A DNA stretch of 64,000 nt from Erysipelothrix piscisicarius. Lineage in GTDB: Bacteria > Bacillota_I > Bacilli_A > Erysipelotrichales > Erysipelotrichaceae. A program made the translations under genes and the position numbers. The stretch spans positions 620,001 through 684,000 of the forward strand of contig NZ_CP034234.1 in assembly GCF_003931795.1 (NCBI RefSeq). The letters are read 5' to 3'. This document shows, piece after piece, positions 28,363 through 37,361 of this stretch; positions within the stretch are counted from its first letter, which is position 1; every line of letters begins with the position of its first letter. A model generated the notes under the pieces. The model did no database searches and was not told the DNA's origin. It worked only from the letters and a program-made list of their open reading frames with translations.

Positions 28363-29252
28363 AGTATGCCGTAAGTGTAGATATAGGGGGCACCAATACA
28401 CGCGTAGCCCTAATCGATGAGATGGGAACCATCATTACGCGCACAATGTTTCCAACGGACACTCAAGATCCTAAGGCGAATCTCGAAAAAATTTATGAAG
28501 TTGTAGTGGCATTCGATACACCCATCCTGGGTGTAGGCATGTCATGTCCGGGTCCACTTGATCTCAAAAAAGGGATTGTATTGACCCCACCCAATCTTAC
28601 AGGATGGCATGGTTTTCCATTAAAACAAAATGCGGAGTCCATTTTTAAATGTCCTGTCTATGTTGAAAATGATGCAAACCTTGCTGGGCTTGCGGAAGTG
28701 TGTCAAGGCGCGGGACAAGGCTTTGAAATCGTTCAGTTTTTGACGATTAGTACCGGTGTGGGGGGCGGTTTGGTAATCAACCAAAAAATATTTCAAGGTG
28801 CCCATGGATTTGCGCAAGAAATTGCGAACATGATTCTTGTTCCTGGGGGACATCAATTAAAACCATTGATGCCTGGAAGTTTAGAATCAATGTGCAGTGG
28901 AACTGCACTGGTTGCACGTGCCAAGGCTTTAGGCCTTGAGGTAGAACATGCAGGTGATGTGGTGGCTTATGCGACAAAAGGAAATCTTGATGCTCAACGG
29001 ATTCTTGATGAAAGTAAAGAATACCTGGCGAATGCCCTTGCCGGCATGGTTGGGATGATTGATCCGGATCTTATTGTATTAGGCGGCGGTGTGGCATTAA
29101 ACATCGATGGGTATGTTGAGGATGTGACGCACCGTGTGAAAGAAAAAGTATACGATGTTCAAAAAGAAAACATTCGAATTGAGAAAGCAAAACTGGGGGA
29201 TGACAATGGTCTTCTTGGTGGGGCTTTACTCGTGTTTAATTCACTTTCATAA
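28359..29252 (+). CDS. ROK-family sugar kinase 2
   Basis: A 297-residue kinase started at ATG 28359 within the ATGA overlap with kinase 1 (RBS GGAGGGGG). Motifs: SVDIGGTNTRVALIDEMG, VENDANLAGLAEV, LTISTGVGGGLVIN, IVLGGGVALN. The usual zinc cluster and GEIGH histidine region is replaced by QEIANM and PGSLESMCSGTAL, so it is an atypical, zinc-less ROK protein. Likely a hexokinase for mannose or another released sugar, acting with ManA two genes downstream. Two different ROK kinases side by side suggest two different sugar products. Confidence 0.82.
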   Translation: MKYAVSVDIGGTNTRVALIDEMGTIITRTMFPTDTQDPKANLEKIYEVVVAFDTPILGVGMSCPGPLDLKKGIVLTPPNLTGWHGFPLKQNAESIFKCPVYVENDANLAGLAEVCQGAGQGFEIVQFLTISTGVGGGLVINQKIFQGAHGFAQEIANMILVPGGHQLKPLMPGSLESMCSGTALVARAKALGLEVEHAGDVVAYATKGNLDAQRILDESKEYLANALAGMVGMIDPDLIVLGGGVALNIDGYVEDVTHRVKEKVYDVQKENIRIEKAKLGDDNGLLGGALLVFNSLS

Positions 29253-29274
29253 GTGTTGTGGTTGGCCACAACAC
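29253..29274 (+). other. Intercistronic hairpin before manA
   Basis: GTGTTGTGG-TTGG-CCACAACAC, a perfect 9-bp stem with a 4-nt loop and no T-run. Directly after the stop of ROK 2. It probably acts in mRNA processing or stability rather than termination, because manA follows at 29300. Confidence 0.55.
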
Positions 29275-29299
29275 GTGACCAACCTTAAGGGAGGTTAAT

Positions 29300-30262
29300 A
29301 TGGCTGTAATTAAACTAAGTCCTGCATTTAAAGATTATCTTTGGGGTGGGACACGCTTAAAAAAAATGTATCAAAAACAAACAGATTTAGATATTGTGGT
29401 AGAAAGTTGGGAAGTATCGACCCATCCAGATGGTCCGAGCTATGTAGTAAGTGGTGTAGACTCAGGAAAAACACTTGCGGAATACATCAAATATTATGGA
29501 ACCCAAATCTTGGGTACACATGCACAGGATTTTAATTTTTTTCCTATCTTGGTTAAGTTTATCGATGCGAAAGAGGACCTATCCATTCAAGTGCATCCTA
29601 ATGATGAATACGGACTCAAACATGAAGGGGAATATGGTAAAACAGAAATGTGGTATATTGTTGAAGCAGATCCTGATTCCGCAATCTATTATGGTACCAA
29701 ACATTTAATGAGTCGCGATCATTTTGCCCAAGCAATTGAAGCGAATACGGTACTTGATGTTTTAAACCGTGTAACTGTTAAAAAGGGTGATGTAATCTTT
29801 GTGGAAGCAGGAACCATTCATGCCATTGGCGCAGGAATTGTTATCTGTGAAATCCAACAGAATCCCAATACAACCTACCGTGTTTATGATTATAACCGAA
29901 AGGATGTCTACGGTAATCTTCGTCCACTACATCTAAAACAAGCTTTAGATGTTTCAAACTTAAAACCACTGGATACCGACTTCAAACCCCAAGGCGACCT
30001 TGAAGTCCATAATAATTATCAAAAACAATGCCTTGTATCATGTCCCTACTTTCAAACTTCAAAAATGAATCTATCGGGTGCTTTCGAGTATGTCGTAGGT
30101 CCGGAGAGTTTTGAAGCGTGGGTCGTATTAGAGGGTGCGATGGATGTGATTCATCAAGAACAGAAACTATCTCTTCTACCAGGAGAAACACTCTTCCTTG
30201 AGGCCAATACAAAGGATATCCACATTTCTGGAACAGCAACATGCTTATCAATATCTGTTTAA
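29300..30262 (+). CDS. manA: Mannose-6-phosphate isomerase, class I
   Basis: A 320-residue cupin-type zinc enzyme. It begins LSPAFKDYLWGGTRLKKMY, with the zinc-site motif LSIQVHPNDEYG, then YGKTEMWYIVEADP, and VEAGTIHAIGAGIVICEIQQ containing the second zinc histidine. It converts mannose-6-phosphate to fructose-6-phosphate, linking mannose released by GH92/38/125 and phosphorylated by a ROK kinase to glycolysis. RBS GGGAGG. Last gene of the operon, closed by a terminator. Confidence 0.93.
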   Translation: MAVIKLSPAFKDYLWGGTRLKKMYQKQTDLDIVVESWEVSTHPDGPSYVVSGVDSGKTLAEYIKYYGTQILGTHAQDFNFFPILVKFIDAKEDLSIQVHPNDEYGLKHEGEYGKTEMWYIVEADPDSAIYYGTKHLMSRDHFAQAIEANTVLDVLNRVTVKKGDVIFVEAGTIHAIGAGIVICEIQQNPNTTYRVYDYNRKDVYGNLRPLHLKQALDVSNLKPLDTDFKPQGDLEVHNNYQKQCLVSCPYFQTSKMNLSGAFEYVVGPESFEAWVVLEGAMDVIHQEQKLSLLPGETLFLEANTKDIHISGTATCLSISV

Positions 30263-30284
30263 AGTGCCGTGTGCACTTTTTTTA
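30262..30284 (+). terminator. Rho-independent terminator after manA
   Basis: AAGTGC-CGTGT-GCACTT stem followed by TTTTTT, overlapping the manA stop codon. Confidence 0.8.
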
Positions 30285-30353
30285 TTGGGGTATCTCAAAG
30301 CAGGAATGTTTAGAAACTGCTCTACTATGAAAGTATGGTTGTTGGAGGTAAAT

Positions 30354-31022
30354 ATGAGTAAACCAATTAATGTATATGTTATTAGACATGGAAAAACGAT
30401 TTTTAATAATTATGATCGCATGCAAGGGTGGAGTGATACCCCTTTACTTGAAGAAAGTGAAGTGCTTGCACGTCAATTAGGAAAAAACTTAAAAACAATT
30501 AATTTTGATGCAATTTATTCAAGTGACAGCGGTCGTGTATACCAAACGCGTGATTGTATTGCGGAAGGTTACGGCCATGCTTTACCAATGCAAGCCGACC
30601 GTCGATTCCGTGAATTCTTTTTTGGTCATTTTGAAGGGGTTCCGGTTGTGGAATTGTGGAATAAAATCGCAAAGGATCGCGGGTATGATAACTTTGAACA
30701 CTTACAAAAAGAAGTGAATATGATTGATCGTCTCGACTGGATTCATCAATTTGAAGATTGTGGTGCGGAATCTGCCGCTGATTTTGAAAAACGCATTGTA
30801 GCGGGTCTTGATGATGCATTGGAAGATGCACGAAAACAAGGCTATGAAAACGTGATGCTTGTTTGTCACGGGGCGGTTTGTGCACAACTGTTTAAGCTGT
30901 ATACAGAGGGTGTCTGGCTCAATCGAAGTCCAGAAAATCTAAGTGTCTCAAAACTTGTGTGTGACGAGGACTCGCGTATTTTTGAGTTTGTAAACAATAC
31001 TCAAATTTTGAACCAATTGTAA
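30354..31022 (+). CDS. Histidine phosphatase (phosphoglycerate mutase-like) family protein
   Basis: 222 residues from ATG 30354 behind TTGGAGG. The catalytic motif is VYVIRHGKTIFNNYDRMQGW, with the phosphohistidine; the second histidine is in VMLVCHGAVCAQ and the conserved Arg/Glu pair in DRRFREFFFGHFEG. Members are phosphatases on sugar phosphates, phosphoglycerate or nucleotides; the substrate is not predictable here. Stands alone after the manA terminator. Confidence 0.85.
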   Translation: MSKPINVYVIRHGKTIFNNYDRMQGWSDTPLLEESEVLARQLGKNLKTINFDAIYSSDSGRVYQTRDCIAEGYGHALPMQADRRFREFFFGHFEGVPVVELWNKIAKDRGYDNFEHLQKEVNMIDRLDWIHQFEDCGAESAADFEKRIVAGLDDALEDARKQGYENVMLVCHGAVCAQLFKLYTEGVWLNRSPENLSVSKLVCDEDSRIFEFVNNTQILNQL

Positions 31023-31065
31023 TGTAACTTATTTTGAATTATAATAAAAACAAAGAGGTGAAAGA

Positions 31066-32286
31066 ATGAGTAAGCATTCTATGCACAGAAAACTAAAACT
31101 CAAACCCGTAACCATTGATGATATCGATCAGTTTAATGAATTGTTGCGGTATGTATTTCAAGTTACCGGGGAAGAAATAATCAGTTCGGGATATGAAGAC
31201 GAAGATGAAATTGTACGTGCGAAACGTCCAATCTTGAGTCAAGCTGATGTTTTTGGTTGGTACAACCAAGATGAACTCGTATCGCAAATCGCAATCTATC
31301 CCTGTGAAGTGAATGTCCATGGGACCTTGTATCAAATGGGTGGTATTACAGGTGTTGGAACGTATCCTGAGTATGCCAATATGGGTCTTGTTCGAGAATT
31401 AATTCAAAAAGCGTTGGAATCCATGCGTGAAAATAAGCAATACATTTCGTATTTGTATCCTTATAGTATTCCATTTTACCGACATAAAGGTTGGGAGATT
31501 ATTTCCGACCAAATGTCCTTTACCCTTAAAGACACTCAACTTCCAAAAACCGTTCCTGTCAAAGGACATGTTGAACGATTAGAAATTGATGACGATGATG
31601 TTTATCGTGTCTATGATCAGTTTGCACGAAATAACCATGGGGCCATGATTCGTGACCGTTTAGCGTGGGAGGAATACTGGCGCTGGGAAAATGAAGAAGA
31701 TCGTTTTGCTGCGGTTTATTATAATGCGGATGAAGACCCCACCGGATTATGTTTTTATTGGATCTCGGATGAGATTTTCAATATTAAAGAGATGATTTTT
31801 ATTAACCAAGATGCGCGTAAAGGTATTTGGAATTTTATTGCAGCTCATTTTTCGATGATTGAATCTGTGAGTGGTAAAAATTATTCGGGAGAACCGATTG
31901 CATTTTACTTAGAGGACAGCGATATTGTGGAAACAATTCAACCGTACTATATGGCTCGGATTGTGGATGTACAAGGATTTCTTCGTAATTATCCTTTCGC
32001 GGATGTTTGTGAACCCTTTCATTTTGTAGTGGAAGATCAAGCAGCACCGTGGAATCATCGTATTTTCGGAATTAATTGGGATGATGAGGAGCACATTGTC
32101 ATTACGTCTGAACCGATTGGGCCTGAAATTCAATTGGATATTGGGGCTTTGACGACCTTATTAATGGGATATAAATCCGTATCCTATCTGTCACGACTGG
32201 GACGTATTGTGGGCTCACAACGAGCGCTGAGAAATTTAAAACGCATTGTTGTATCCGACCGTGTATATTTTTCGGATTACTTTTAA
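31066..32286 (+). CDS. Eis-like GNAT N-acetyltransferase
   Basis: A 406-residue protein of Eis-like length. Residues about 10-150 are a GNAT domain with the acetyl-CoA region GGITGVGTYPEYANMGLVRE. A second GNAT-like domain follows (about 160-290), then a C-terminal sterol-carrier-like domain (DIGALTTLLMGYKSV). Eis-family enzymes acetylate amines, including aminoglycosides in mycobacteria; the native substrate here is unknown. RBS AAGAGGTG. 43 bp after the phosphatase gene and 26 bp before the HAD gene, so possibly one transcript. Confidence 0.8.
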   Translation: MSKHSMHRKLKLKPVTIDDIDQFNELLRYVFQVTGEEIISSGYEDEDEIVRAKRPILSQADVFGWYNQDELVSQIAIYPCEVNVHGTLYQMGGITGVGTYPEYANMGLVRELIQKALESMRENKQYISYLYPYSIPFYRHKGWEIISDQMSFTLKDTQLPKTVPVKGHVERLEIDDDDVYRVYDQFARNNHGAMIRDRLAWEEYWRWENEEDRFAAVYYNADEDPTGLCFYWISDEIFNIKEMIFINQDARKGIWNFIAAHFSMIESVSGKNYSGEPIAFYLEDSDIVETIQPYYMARIVDVQGFLRNYPFADVCEPFHFVVEDQAAPWNHRIFGINWDDEEHIVITSEPIGPEIQLDIGALTTLLMGYKSVSYLSRLGRIVGSQRALRNLKRIVVSDRVYFSDYF

Positions 32287-32312
32287 ACAAATAGAAAATA
32301 AAGAGGCAAATT

Positions 32313-32993
32313 ATGAATTGTGTTTTTGATATTGATGGAACCATATGCTTTGACTATATGAATGTAAGTGAGGAAGGGACACAGCTCTTGGAGAAGCTTG
32401 AGGAAGCAGGCCATCACGTAATGTTTGCATCCGCAAGACCGATCCGTGATATGTTGCCCGTTCTTAAAGAACGTTATCGAAACTATACGTTAATTGGCGG
32501 TAATGGGTCAATTATTTCTCAAAATAATCAGATTGTGGATGTGTGTTTATTTGAACCCACTTTATTAAAGTCAATTATGGAAGTTTTGGAAGATGAATCG
32601 GTAGTCTACTTGGCGGATGGGAAATGGGACTTTAGTTATAATGGGGATGGAGTCATGAAATTGATTGTTTTAGAAGCGGAAGATATGAATCGTGTTCATG
32701 ATCGTCTCAGTGATTTGCCGGTTTCTTTTTATCGTCATGAATCCACCGATACTTTAGATATTCTCGCGTTTAAAACGTCCAAATATGATGTGCTAAAACG
32801 CTTGGGAATTGATGATTATATTGCAATGGGAAATGATGTTAATGACATCGAGATGCTCGATCATGCCAATCCCGGAATTATGATCAACTTTAATGAACGC
32901 CTTGCACCTTATGCAGATTATCAAGTAGATTATGATGAACATTATCTTAATACCATTTTAGAAATTATTGAAAATCATAAAAAGACAGTATAA
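32313..32993 (+). CDS. HAD-superfamily (Cof-type) hydrolase
   Basis: 226 residues. Motif I is VFDIDGTICFD, motif II FASARP, and motif IV AMGNDVNDIEMLDHA. The C2 cap sits between motifs II and III as in Cof/IIB phosphatases of sugar phosphates or cofactors. RBS AAAGAGG. Ends at a strong terminator. Confidence 0.87.
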   Translation: MNCVFDIDGTICFDYMNVSEEGTQLLEKLEEAGHHVMFASARPIRDMLPVLKERYRNYTLIGGNGSIISQNNQIVDVCLFEPTLLKSIMEVLEDESVVYLADGKWDFSYNGDGVMKLIVLEAEDMNRVHDRLSDLPVSFYRHESTDTLDILAFKTSKYDVLKRLGIDDYIAMGNDVNDIEMLDHANPGIMINFNERLAPYADYQVDYDEHYLNTILEIIENHKKTV

Positions 32994-33008
32994 ACTGTCT
33001 TTTTTTTT
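32981..33008 (+). terminator. Rho-independent terminator after HAD gene
   Basis: AAGACAGT-ATAA-ACTGTCTT followed by TTTTTTTT, overlapping the stop codon. Confidence 0.85.
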
Positions 33009-33100
33009 GACGTTTAGAACATAATACCAATGTTTTATAACATTGCACCATGAAATTCGTTGAGAACTCCTAAAATTAAGATAAAAAAGGGGTGGATGCA

Positions 33101-34318
33101 TTGAATTGTAAACAATTAAAAAAACGGATTAAAGATTATAAGGTGCTGGCTCTGCTCATTCTGGTGGGATTGATGACGGTAACATGGTTGGGATGGGAAA
33201 ATCGCCCAGCGCAAATGCGTTCAGCCCGTTATACCAATGTGCAAAACTATGAAACCATCACGGGATCCTATGACTTTACCGATACATATACTTATTTTGA
33301 GTCATTGGGTGCTCCAGTCTCGCAATCACTTTTCAAACTGGAAAAACCCTACACCTATAATGCCAATAAAGTTGATGTTGTTTTTCAAGGATATGAACTT
33401 GTTGAACTTGAACAAGCAATTCAGATTGGAACTGCATCACGAACGCCAAAAACAAAACGGTATTTGATTATCCATGTAGTTATGGAAAATCACCAACAAG
33501 AACCAATTGTGGTGAAGAATTTTCAAAATTTCAATTTTGAACGGGATTATCTTACCGCGATTAAAACCGATGCCAGTTACCCAAATTTAAATTGGACCAG
33601 TGCATCTGCAACGGGTGGGCAAATTACGATACAACCCGAATCGTCCCAAGCAGGAGATCTCTTGGTTGCGTTGAGTCCGACTCATTATGCCAATCTCTTT
33701 ATGGATGGCGGCATTAAAGTGGAGTCGCCTGAAATCGATTTTGAAGATGACTTATCGGATGATCGCTTGTTTGAAAGTTATCGTCAATTGGATCTTCCGA
33801 TTGCTGAAACCGCAGTTGCGAAAATCTATGATACATCAGCTGCATTACCGACAAATATGCTGCGTTCAGCGAATGGTCATGGTGTGGTAACTGAGCAATA
33901 TTTACCCGATGTTACGTTTAAATCTGAGGACGGACTTTTATCCGCAACGTTGGAACGTATCGATTTTATTAATGCTGAATACAAACCATCCTACCGTGAA
34001 GGAAGACGCTACGCGGAAAAAGGGGTGCAACGGTCTATGGTGTATCGGGTCCGATTTGAAAATCACGGTACCCGACCAATCCAGGTGACTGATTTACAAA
34101 CAGCACTTGAATCGGTCAATACAGGGCGTAAACGTTCGAATTATCCAGCATCAAGTCGAAGCTTCATTAATCCAAATGAACCGAAAGAAGTTTTGTATGA
34201 ATTGGAAGAACACAGCAATTCTGTCATGAAAATCAATAGCGGGGATCAACTCGAATTCACCGTTGTATCAGAGAGTAATCGCACCTTATTAACGGGAACC
34301 TTTATATTAGAAAAATAG
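33101..34318 (+). CDS. Membrane-anchored protein of unknown function with two Ig-like repeats
   Basis: About 405 residues, from the TTG at 33101 with AAAGGGGTGG upstream; a GTG at 33092 overlaps that ribosome site. One N-terminal membrane helix (VLALLILVGLMTVTWLG), then an extracytoplasmic region. Two similar beta-rich halves are visible (about 95-190 and about 265-405), each with a long-side-chain strand ending in VVMENHQQEPIVV or RVRFENHGTRPIQV, like DUF4352/DUF5067-type domains. I do not recognise the family with confidence. First of a four-gene cluster with an SPFH protein and two small membrane proteins. Confidence 0.65.
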   Translation: MNCKQLKKRIKDYKVLALLILVGLMTVTWLGWENRPAQMRSARYTNVQNYETITGSYDFTDTYTYFESLGAPVSQSLFKLEKPYTYNANKVDVVFQGYELVELEQAIQIGTASRTPKTKRYLIIHVVMENHQQEPIVVKNFQNFNFERDYLTAIKTDASYPNLNWTSASATGGQITIQPESSQAGDLLVALSPTHYANLFMDGGIKVESPEIDFEDDLSDDRLFESYRQLDLPIAETAVAKIYDTSAALPTNMLRSANGHGVVTEQYLPDVTFKSEDGLLSATLERIDFINAEYKPSYREGRRYAEKGVQRSMVYRVRFENHGTRPIQVTDLQTALESVNTGRKRSNYPASSRSFINPNEPKEVLYELEEHSNSVMKINSGDQLEFTVVSESNRTLLTGTFILEK

Positions 34319-34328
34319 GAGGCTTATT

Positions 34329-35453
34329 ATGGCATTAATTGATATCGTTAAATATGAAGGAAATCAAGATATCTTCGCTTGGAAATATCCAGGCGATGAA
34401 CTCACAACATTTACACAACTTATTGTGAATGAATCACAGGCGGCAGTTTTATATAGAGAGGGCGTTGCCTATGATGTTTTTGAAGCAGGAAGACATACCT
34501 TAGATACCGCAAACATTCCGCTTTTAAATAAAATCGTCAACCTTCCTTTTGGTAAGAAATCGCCATTCAAGGCTGAAGTATGGTTTGTTAATAAAGCACA
34601 TACACTTGATATTAAGTGGGGAACAACATCACCCATTCAAATTCAAGATCCTAAGTATGGGATCTACTTACCTTTAAGCGCATACGGTCAATTTGGAATT
34701 ACGGTCAACGATCCAAAGGCATTTCTCATAAAACTTGTTGGAACGTTAAAAAGTTTTGGTCGTGATGAAATTATTAACTATTTTAGAGGATTTTATAACA
34801 CGCATGTGAAAGATGCAATTTCTACCTACCTTGTGGAAAAACGTGTTACCGTGCTGGAGTTGAATGCATATCTTAAAGAACTTTCAGAATACGTTAAAGA
34901 ACAAATGCAGCCAACATTTTCTGAATATGGAATTGAACTCATAAATTTCTATATTGCGGATATCAGTGTTCCAGATACTGATGCTGCGGTTATGCGTCTT
35001 AAAGAAGCACTTTCAAAACGTGCTGAGATGGATATTGTTGGATACGACTACAAACAGGAGCGTTCTTTCGATACATTGGTAGGTGCTGCGCAAAATGAAG
35101 GAAGTTTGGGCAGTGTTATGGGTGCTGGAATGGGATTAGGTCTTGGCGCAGGTCTTGGTAAAACGATGAGTGAAACCATGGGCACGCTAAGTCTTGATAA
35201 GGATACGTCGTGTCCTCATTGTGGTGCGAAAGTCATGGACTCGGATAAGTTTTGTGGGACATGTTCCGAAATGCTTAATCATGAAGAAAAACAATGTCCT
35301 GGATGTCATGCAGGCCTCAAGGATGCTTCGCAAAAATTTTGCCATGAGTGCGGAATCCAACTGCAAAAACAATGTCCATCATGTGACGCACTGTTAACAA
35401 ATAATGCGAAATTCTGTGGATCATGTGGAAAGAAGGTTGATGACCATGAATAA
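34329..35453 (+). CDS. SPFH-domain protein with C-terminal zinc ribbons (YdjI-like)
   Basis: A 374-residue protein. Residues about 20-235 form an SPFH/band-7-like domain of the virion-core/YdjI type (SQAAVLYREGVAYDVFEAGR, KAEVWFVNKAHTLDIKWGT). A Gly-rich linker (GAGMGLGLGAGLGK) precedes three or so zinc-ribbon CxxC pairs (CPHCGAKVMDSDKFCGTC, CPGCHAG, CPSCDAL). Such proteins are thought to assemble at membranes, and in Bacillus YdjI recruits membrane-stress partners. RBS AGGAGG. 10 bp after the upstream anchored protein and overlapping the next gene. Confidence 0.82.
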   Translation: MALIDIVKYEGNQDIFAWKYPGDELTTFTQLIVNESQAAVLYREGVAYDVFEAGRHTLDTANIPLLNKIVNLPFGKKSPFKAEVWFVNKAHTLDIKWGTTSPIQIQDPKYGIYLPLSAYGQFGITVNDPKAFLIKLVGTLKSFGRDEIINYFRGFYNTHVKDAISTYLVEKRVTVLELNAYLKELSEYVKEQMQPTFSEYGIELINFYIADISVPDTDAAVMRLKEALSKRAEMDIVGYDYKQERSFDTLVGAAQNEGSLGSVMGAGMGLGLGAGLGKTMSETMGTLSLDKDTSCPHCGAKVMDSDKFCGTCSEMLNHEEKQCPGCHAGLKDASQKFCHECGIQLQKQCPSCDALLTNNAKFCGSCGKKVDDHE

Positions 35454-35799
35454 AAACTATAATATCATCGGGTTAATTACCGTGCTTGCGACGATCTTGA
35501 TTGGATATCTCAGTGGGATGATTACCGAGATATCGTTTATCTGGATTTTAACTACTGAGGTTGTTTTCTTTTTAATCACCGGGTTTGTGGGTACGATGAA
35601 GTCAACATTCTTAAAAAGCAGTGTCACGACCATCACAGCACTCTATGCGCTCTTATCAATCAGTTATACACTTATCGTAGCATTTCCTATTCATCAAGCA
35701 GACCAAACCCTTTTAATTGGTCAAATTGTGATTCATGCACTTCTTATCATCTTACTTTTAATTGTTAAGCATAAAGCTGATCGCTTGGAAATGAAATAG
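35446..35799 (+). CDS. Small four-helix membrane protein
   Basis: About 117 residues with four predicted membrane helices (LITVLATILIGYLSGM; FIWILTTEVVFFLITGFVG; ITALYALLSISYTLIVAF; LLIGQIVIHALLIILLLIV). I do not recognise the family. It overlaps the SPFH gene by 8 bp and precedes another membrane/zinc-ribbon protein by 3 bp, so the four genes form a tight operon. ATG 35440 is an equally possible start. Confidence 0.65.
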   Translation: MNKNYNIIGLITVLATILIGYLSGMITEISFIWILTTEVVFFLITGFVGTMKSTFLKSSVTTITALYALLSISYTLIVAFPIHQADQTLLIGQIVIHALLIILLLIVKHKADRLEMK

Positions 35800-35802
35800 A
35801 CT

Positions 35803-36345
35803 ATGCAATTTAAAAAAATAACTATTAACCCCAAAACAAGACTTTATCAACGCAAAACAGGACGTTTAGTGTGGGGTGTTGTGCTGTTTTTCTTTGGACT
35901 TTTCGGATTGGTCACGGAAGTGCAAGATGCATACCGATATGATTACAGTGGAATGATTCTTGGTGTTGCATTTATGTTTGGTGGCTTGGCGATGGTTTAT
36001 TCCGCAACCAAATCAAACTTAAACTTAGAACGATATCTCGCATACAATCAACTTATCTTTAAAAAAGGAATTTTTTCGATTGATACCCTTGCGCGATCAA
36101 TGGATCAAACATATCAAGAGACTTTACAAGATTTAGATCAACTTGTACGAAAAGGTTATCTTCAAGATATGAGTGTTAATCGTGATTCAAAAATGATTGA
36201 AGGTTTATTTGTCTCAAATTATAAAGCGCGCGTCCAGTCGAAGATGATTCGCTGTCCTGGGTGTGGTGCTTCAAATGAAGTAATCCAACATGAAACCATT
36301 CCTTGTGAATATTGTGGACGTAAATTAAAATACACGGATGCATAA
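35803..36345 (+). CDS. Membrane protein with winged-helix and zinc-ribbon parts
   Basis: 180 residues. Two membrane helices (LVWGVVLFFFGLFGLVTEV; GMILGVAFMFGGLAMVYSA), then a winged-helix-like segment (IDTLARSMDQTYQETLQDLD, then QLVRKGYLQDM), and a C-terminal zinc ribbon with CPGCGAS and CEYCGRK. It resembles proteins found next to YdjI-like SPFH genes. Function unknown; the zinc ribbons shared by this and the SPFH protein suggest they act together. Ends at a bidirectional terminator. Confidence 0.68.
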   Translation: MQFKKITINPKTRLYQRKTGRLVWGVVLFFFGLFGLVTEVQDAYRYDYSGMILGVAFMFGGLAMVYSATKSNLNLERYLAYNQLIFKKGIFSIDTLARSMDQTYQETLQDLDQLVRKGYLQDMSVNRDSKMIEGLFVSNYKARVQSKMIRCPGCGASNEVIQHETIPCEYCGRKLKYTDA

Positions 36346-36376
36346 AAAAAACGTTCGGGCTGATGCCGGAACGTTT
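36344..36376. terminator. Bidirectional terminator
   Basis: AAAACGTTC ... GAACGTTTT stem flanked by A-run and T-run, between the convergent zinc-ribbon gene and map. Confidence 0.78.
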
Positions 36377-37128
36377 TATTTTTGTTTGGTTGTAATGAAG
36401 GGACCATCTTTCGTAATGGCGAAAGTATGTTCATATTGACAGCTAAGACATCCGTTATTGGTACGGGCAGTCCAGCCGTTATCGTCTAATTTCGCATAAG
36501 GTGTGCTCTCATTAACAATCGGTTCTACCGTAATCACCATGCCTTCTTTGAGCTTAGCACCTGTTCCGTAAACACCGACAAAAGGAACCATGGGCTCTTC
36601 GTGAATGGTAGGACCCAGCCCGTGTCCTGAAAAATCCAATGACATCTTATAACCGAATTGTGTGATGTATTCATCCATGGCTGCACCGATATCACCAACA
36701 CGATTGCCAACTTGTGCTTGTTCGATGCCGATGTAAAGCGCTTTTTCAGTAACTTCCATTAATTGTTTTACTTCTGGACTTGGATTATTTCCAACACAGT
36801 ATGCCCAACATGAATCGGAAAGAAATCCATTAAGATCAACACAAAAGTCTACCTTAACGAGATCGCCATCTTTCAATTTTTTATGGGTAGGAAAGCCGTG
36901 ACACATTTCGTCATTTACACTACAACATGTTGCGTATTTATAACCTTCATAACCGATTTGGGCAGCAACGCCACCGTTGTCCTCAATCATTTTTTGTACA
37001 AATTGGTCGATATCATGTGTTGATATTCCTGCTTTAATAAAGTCTCGTAAAGCCTCATGAATGGATGCGAGTAATTGACCGGATTGATACATACCGTCAA
37101 TTTCGCGTTTTGATTTAATCGTAATCAT
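36376..37128 (-). CDS. map: Methionine aminopeptidase, type I
   Basis: A 250-residue enzyme with the pita-bread metal ligands. The two Asp are in LVKVDFCVDLNGFLSDSCW, His in FSGHGLGPTIHEEP, and Glu in VITVEPIV and QYEHTF. It removes the initiator methionine from new proteins. There is no N-terminal zinc-finger extension. RBS AAAAGGAG. Stands alone on the minus strand, divergent from the antiterminator operon. Confidence 0.95.
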   Translation of the reverse strand: MITIKSKREIDGMYQSGQLLASIHEALRDFIKAGISTHDIDQFVQKMIEDNGGVAAQIGYEGYKYATCCSVNDEMCHGFPTHKKLKDGDLVKVDFCVDLNGFLSDSCWAYCVGNNPSPEVKQLMEVTEKALYIGIEQAQVGNRVGDIGAAMDEYITQFGYKMSLDFSGHGLGPTIHEEPMVPFVGVYGTGAKLKEGMVITVEPIVNESTPYAKLDDNGWTARTNNGCLSCQYEHTFAITKDGPFITTKQK

Positions 37129-37325
37129 AGATACTCCTTTTACTTATATTTCTATTATACGCTTAATTTGAAATAATTAAACCGCGTGGCAAAACGGCGC
37201 GTTGTGATATCTTGGTGATAAATTTGATAAAAAATGATAATTAATTTAATATATGTATAGAAATGGAAGATATTCCGGTAATGATTTTCAACAATGTGAA
37301 ATTTTAAATATATTTTACAAACTCG

Positions 37326-37354
37326 TTGATTTTGTAAGGGATTTCGGCTATAAT
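37326..37354 (+). promoter_or_regulatory. Promoter of the licT-nanE-PTS operon
   Basis: TTGATT (37326-37331), 17-bp spacer, TATAAT (37349-37354). Transcription would begin near 37361, immediately before the hairpin leader. The rest of the 364-bp map-licT gap upstream (37129-37325) shows no gene. Confidence 0.75.
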
Positions 37355-37361
37355 CCATATG

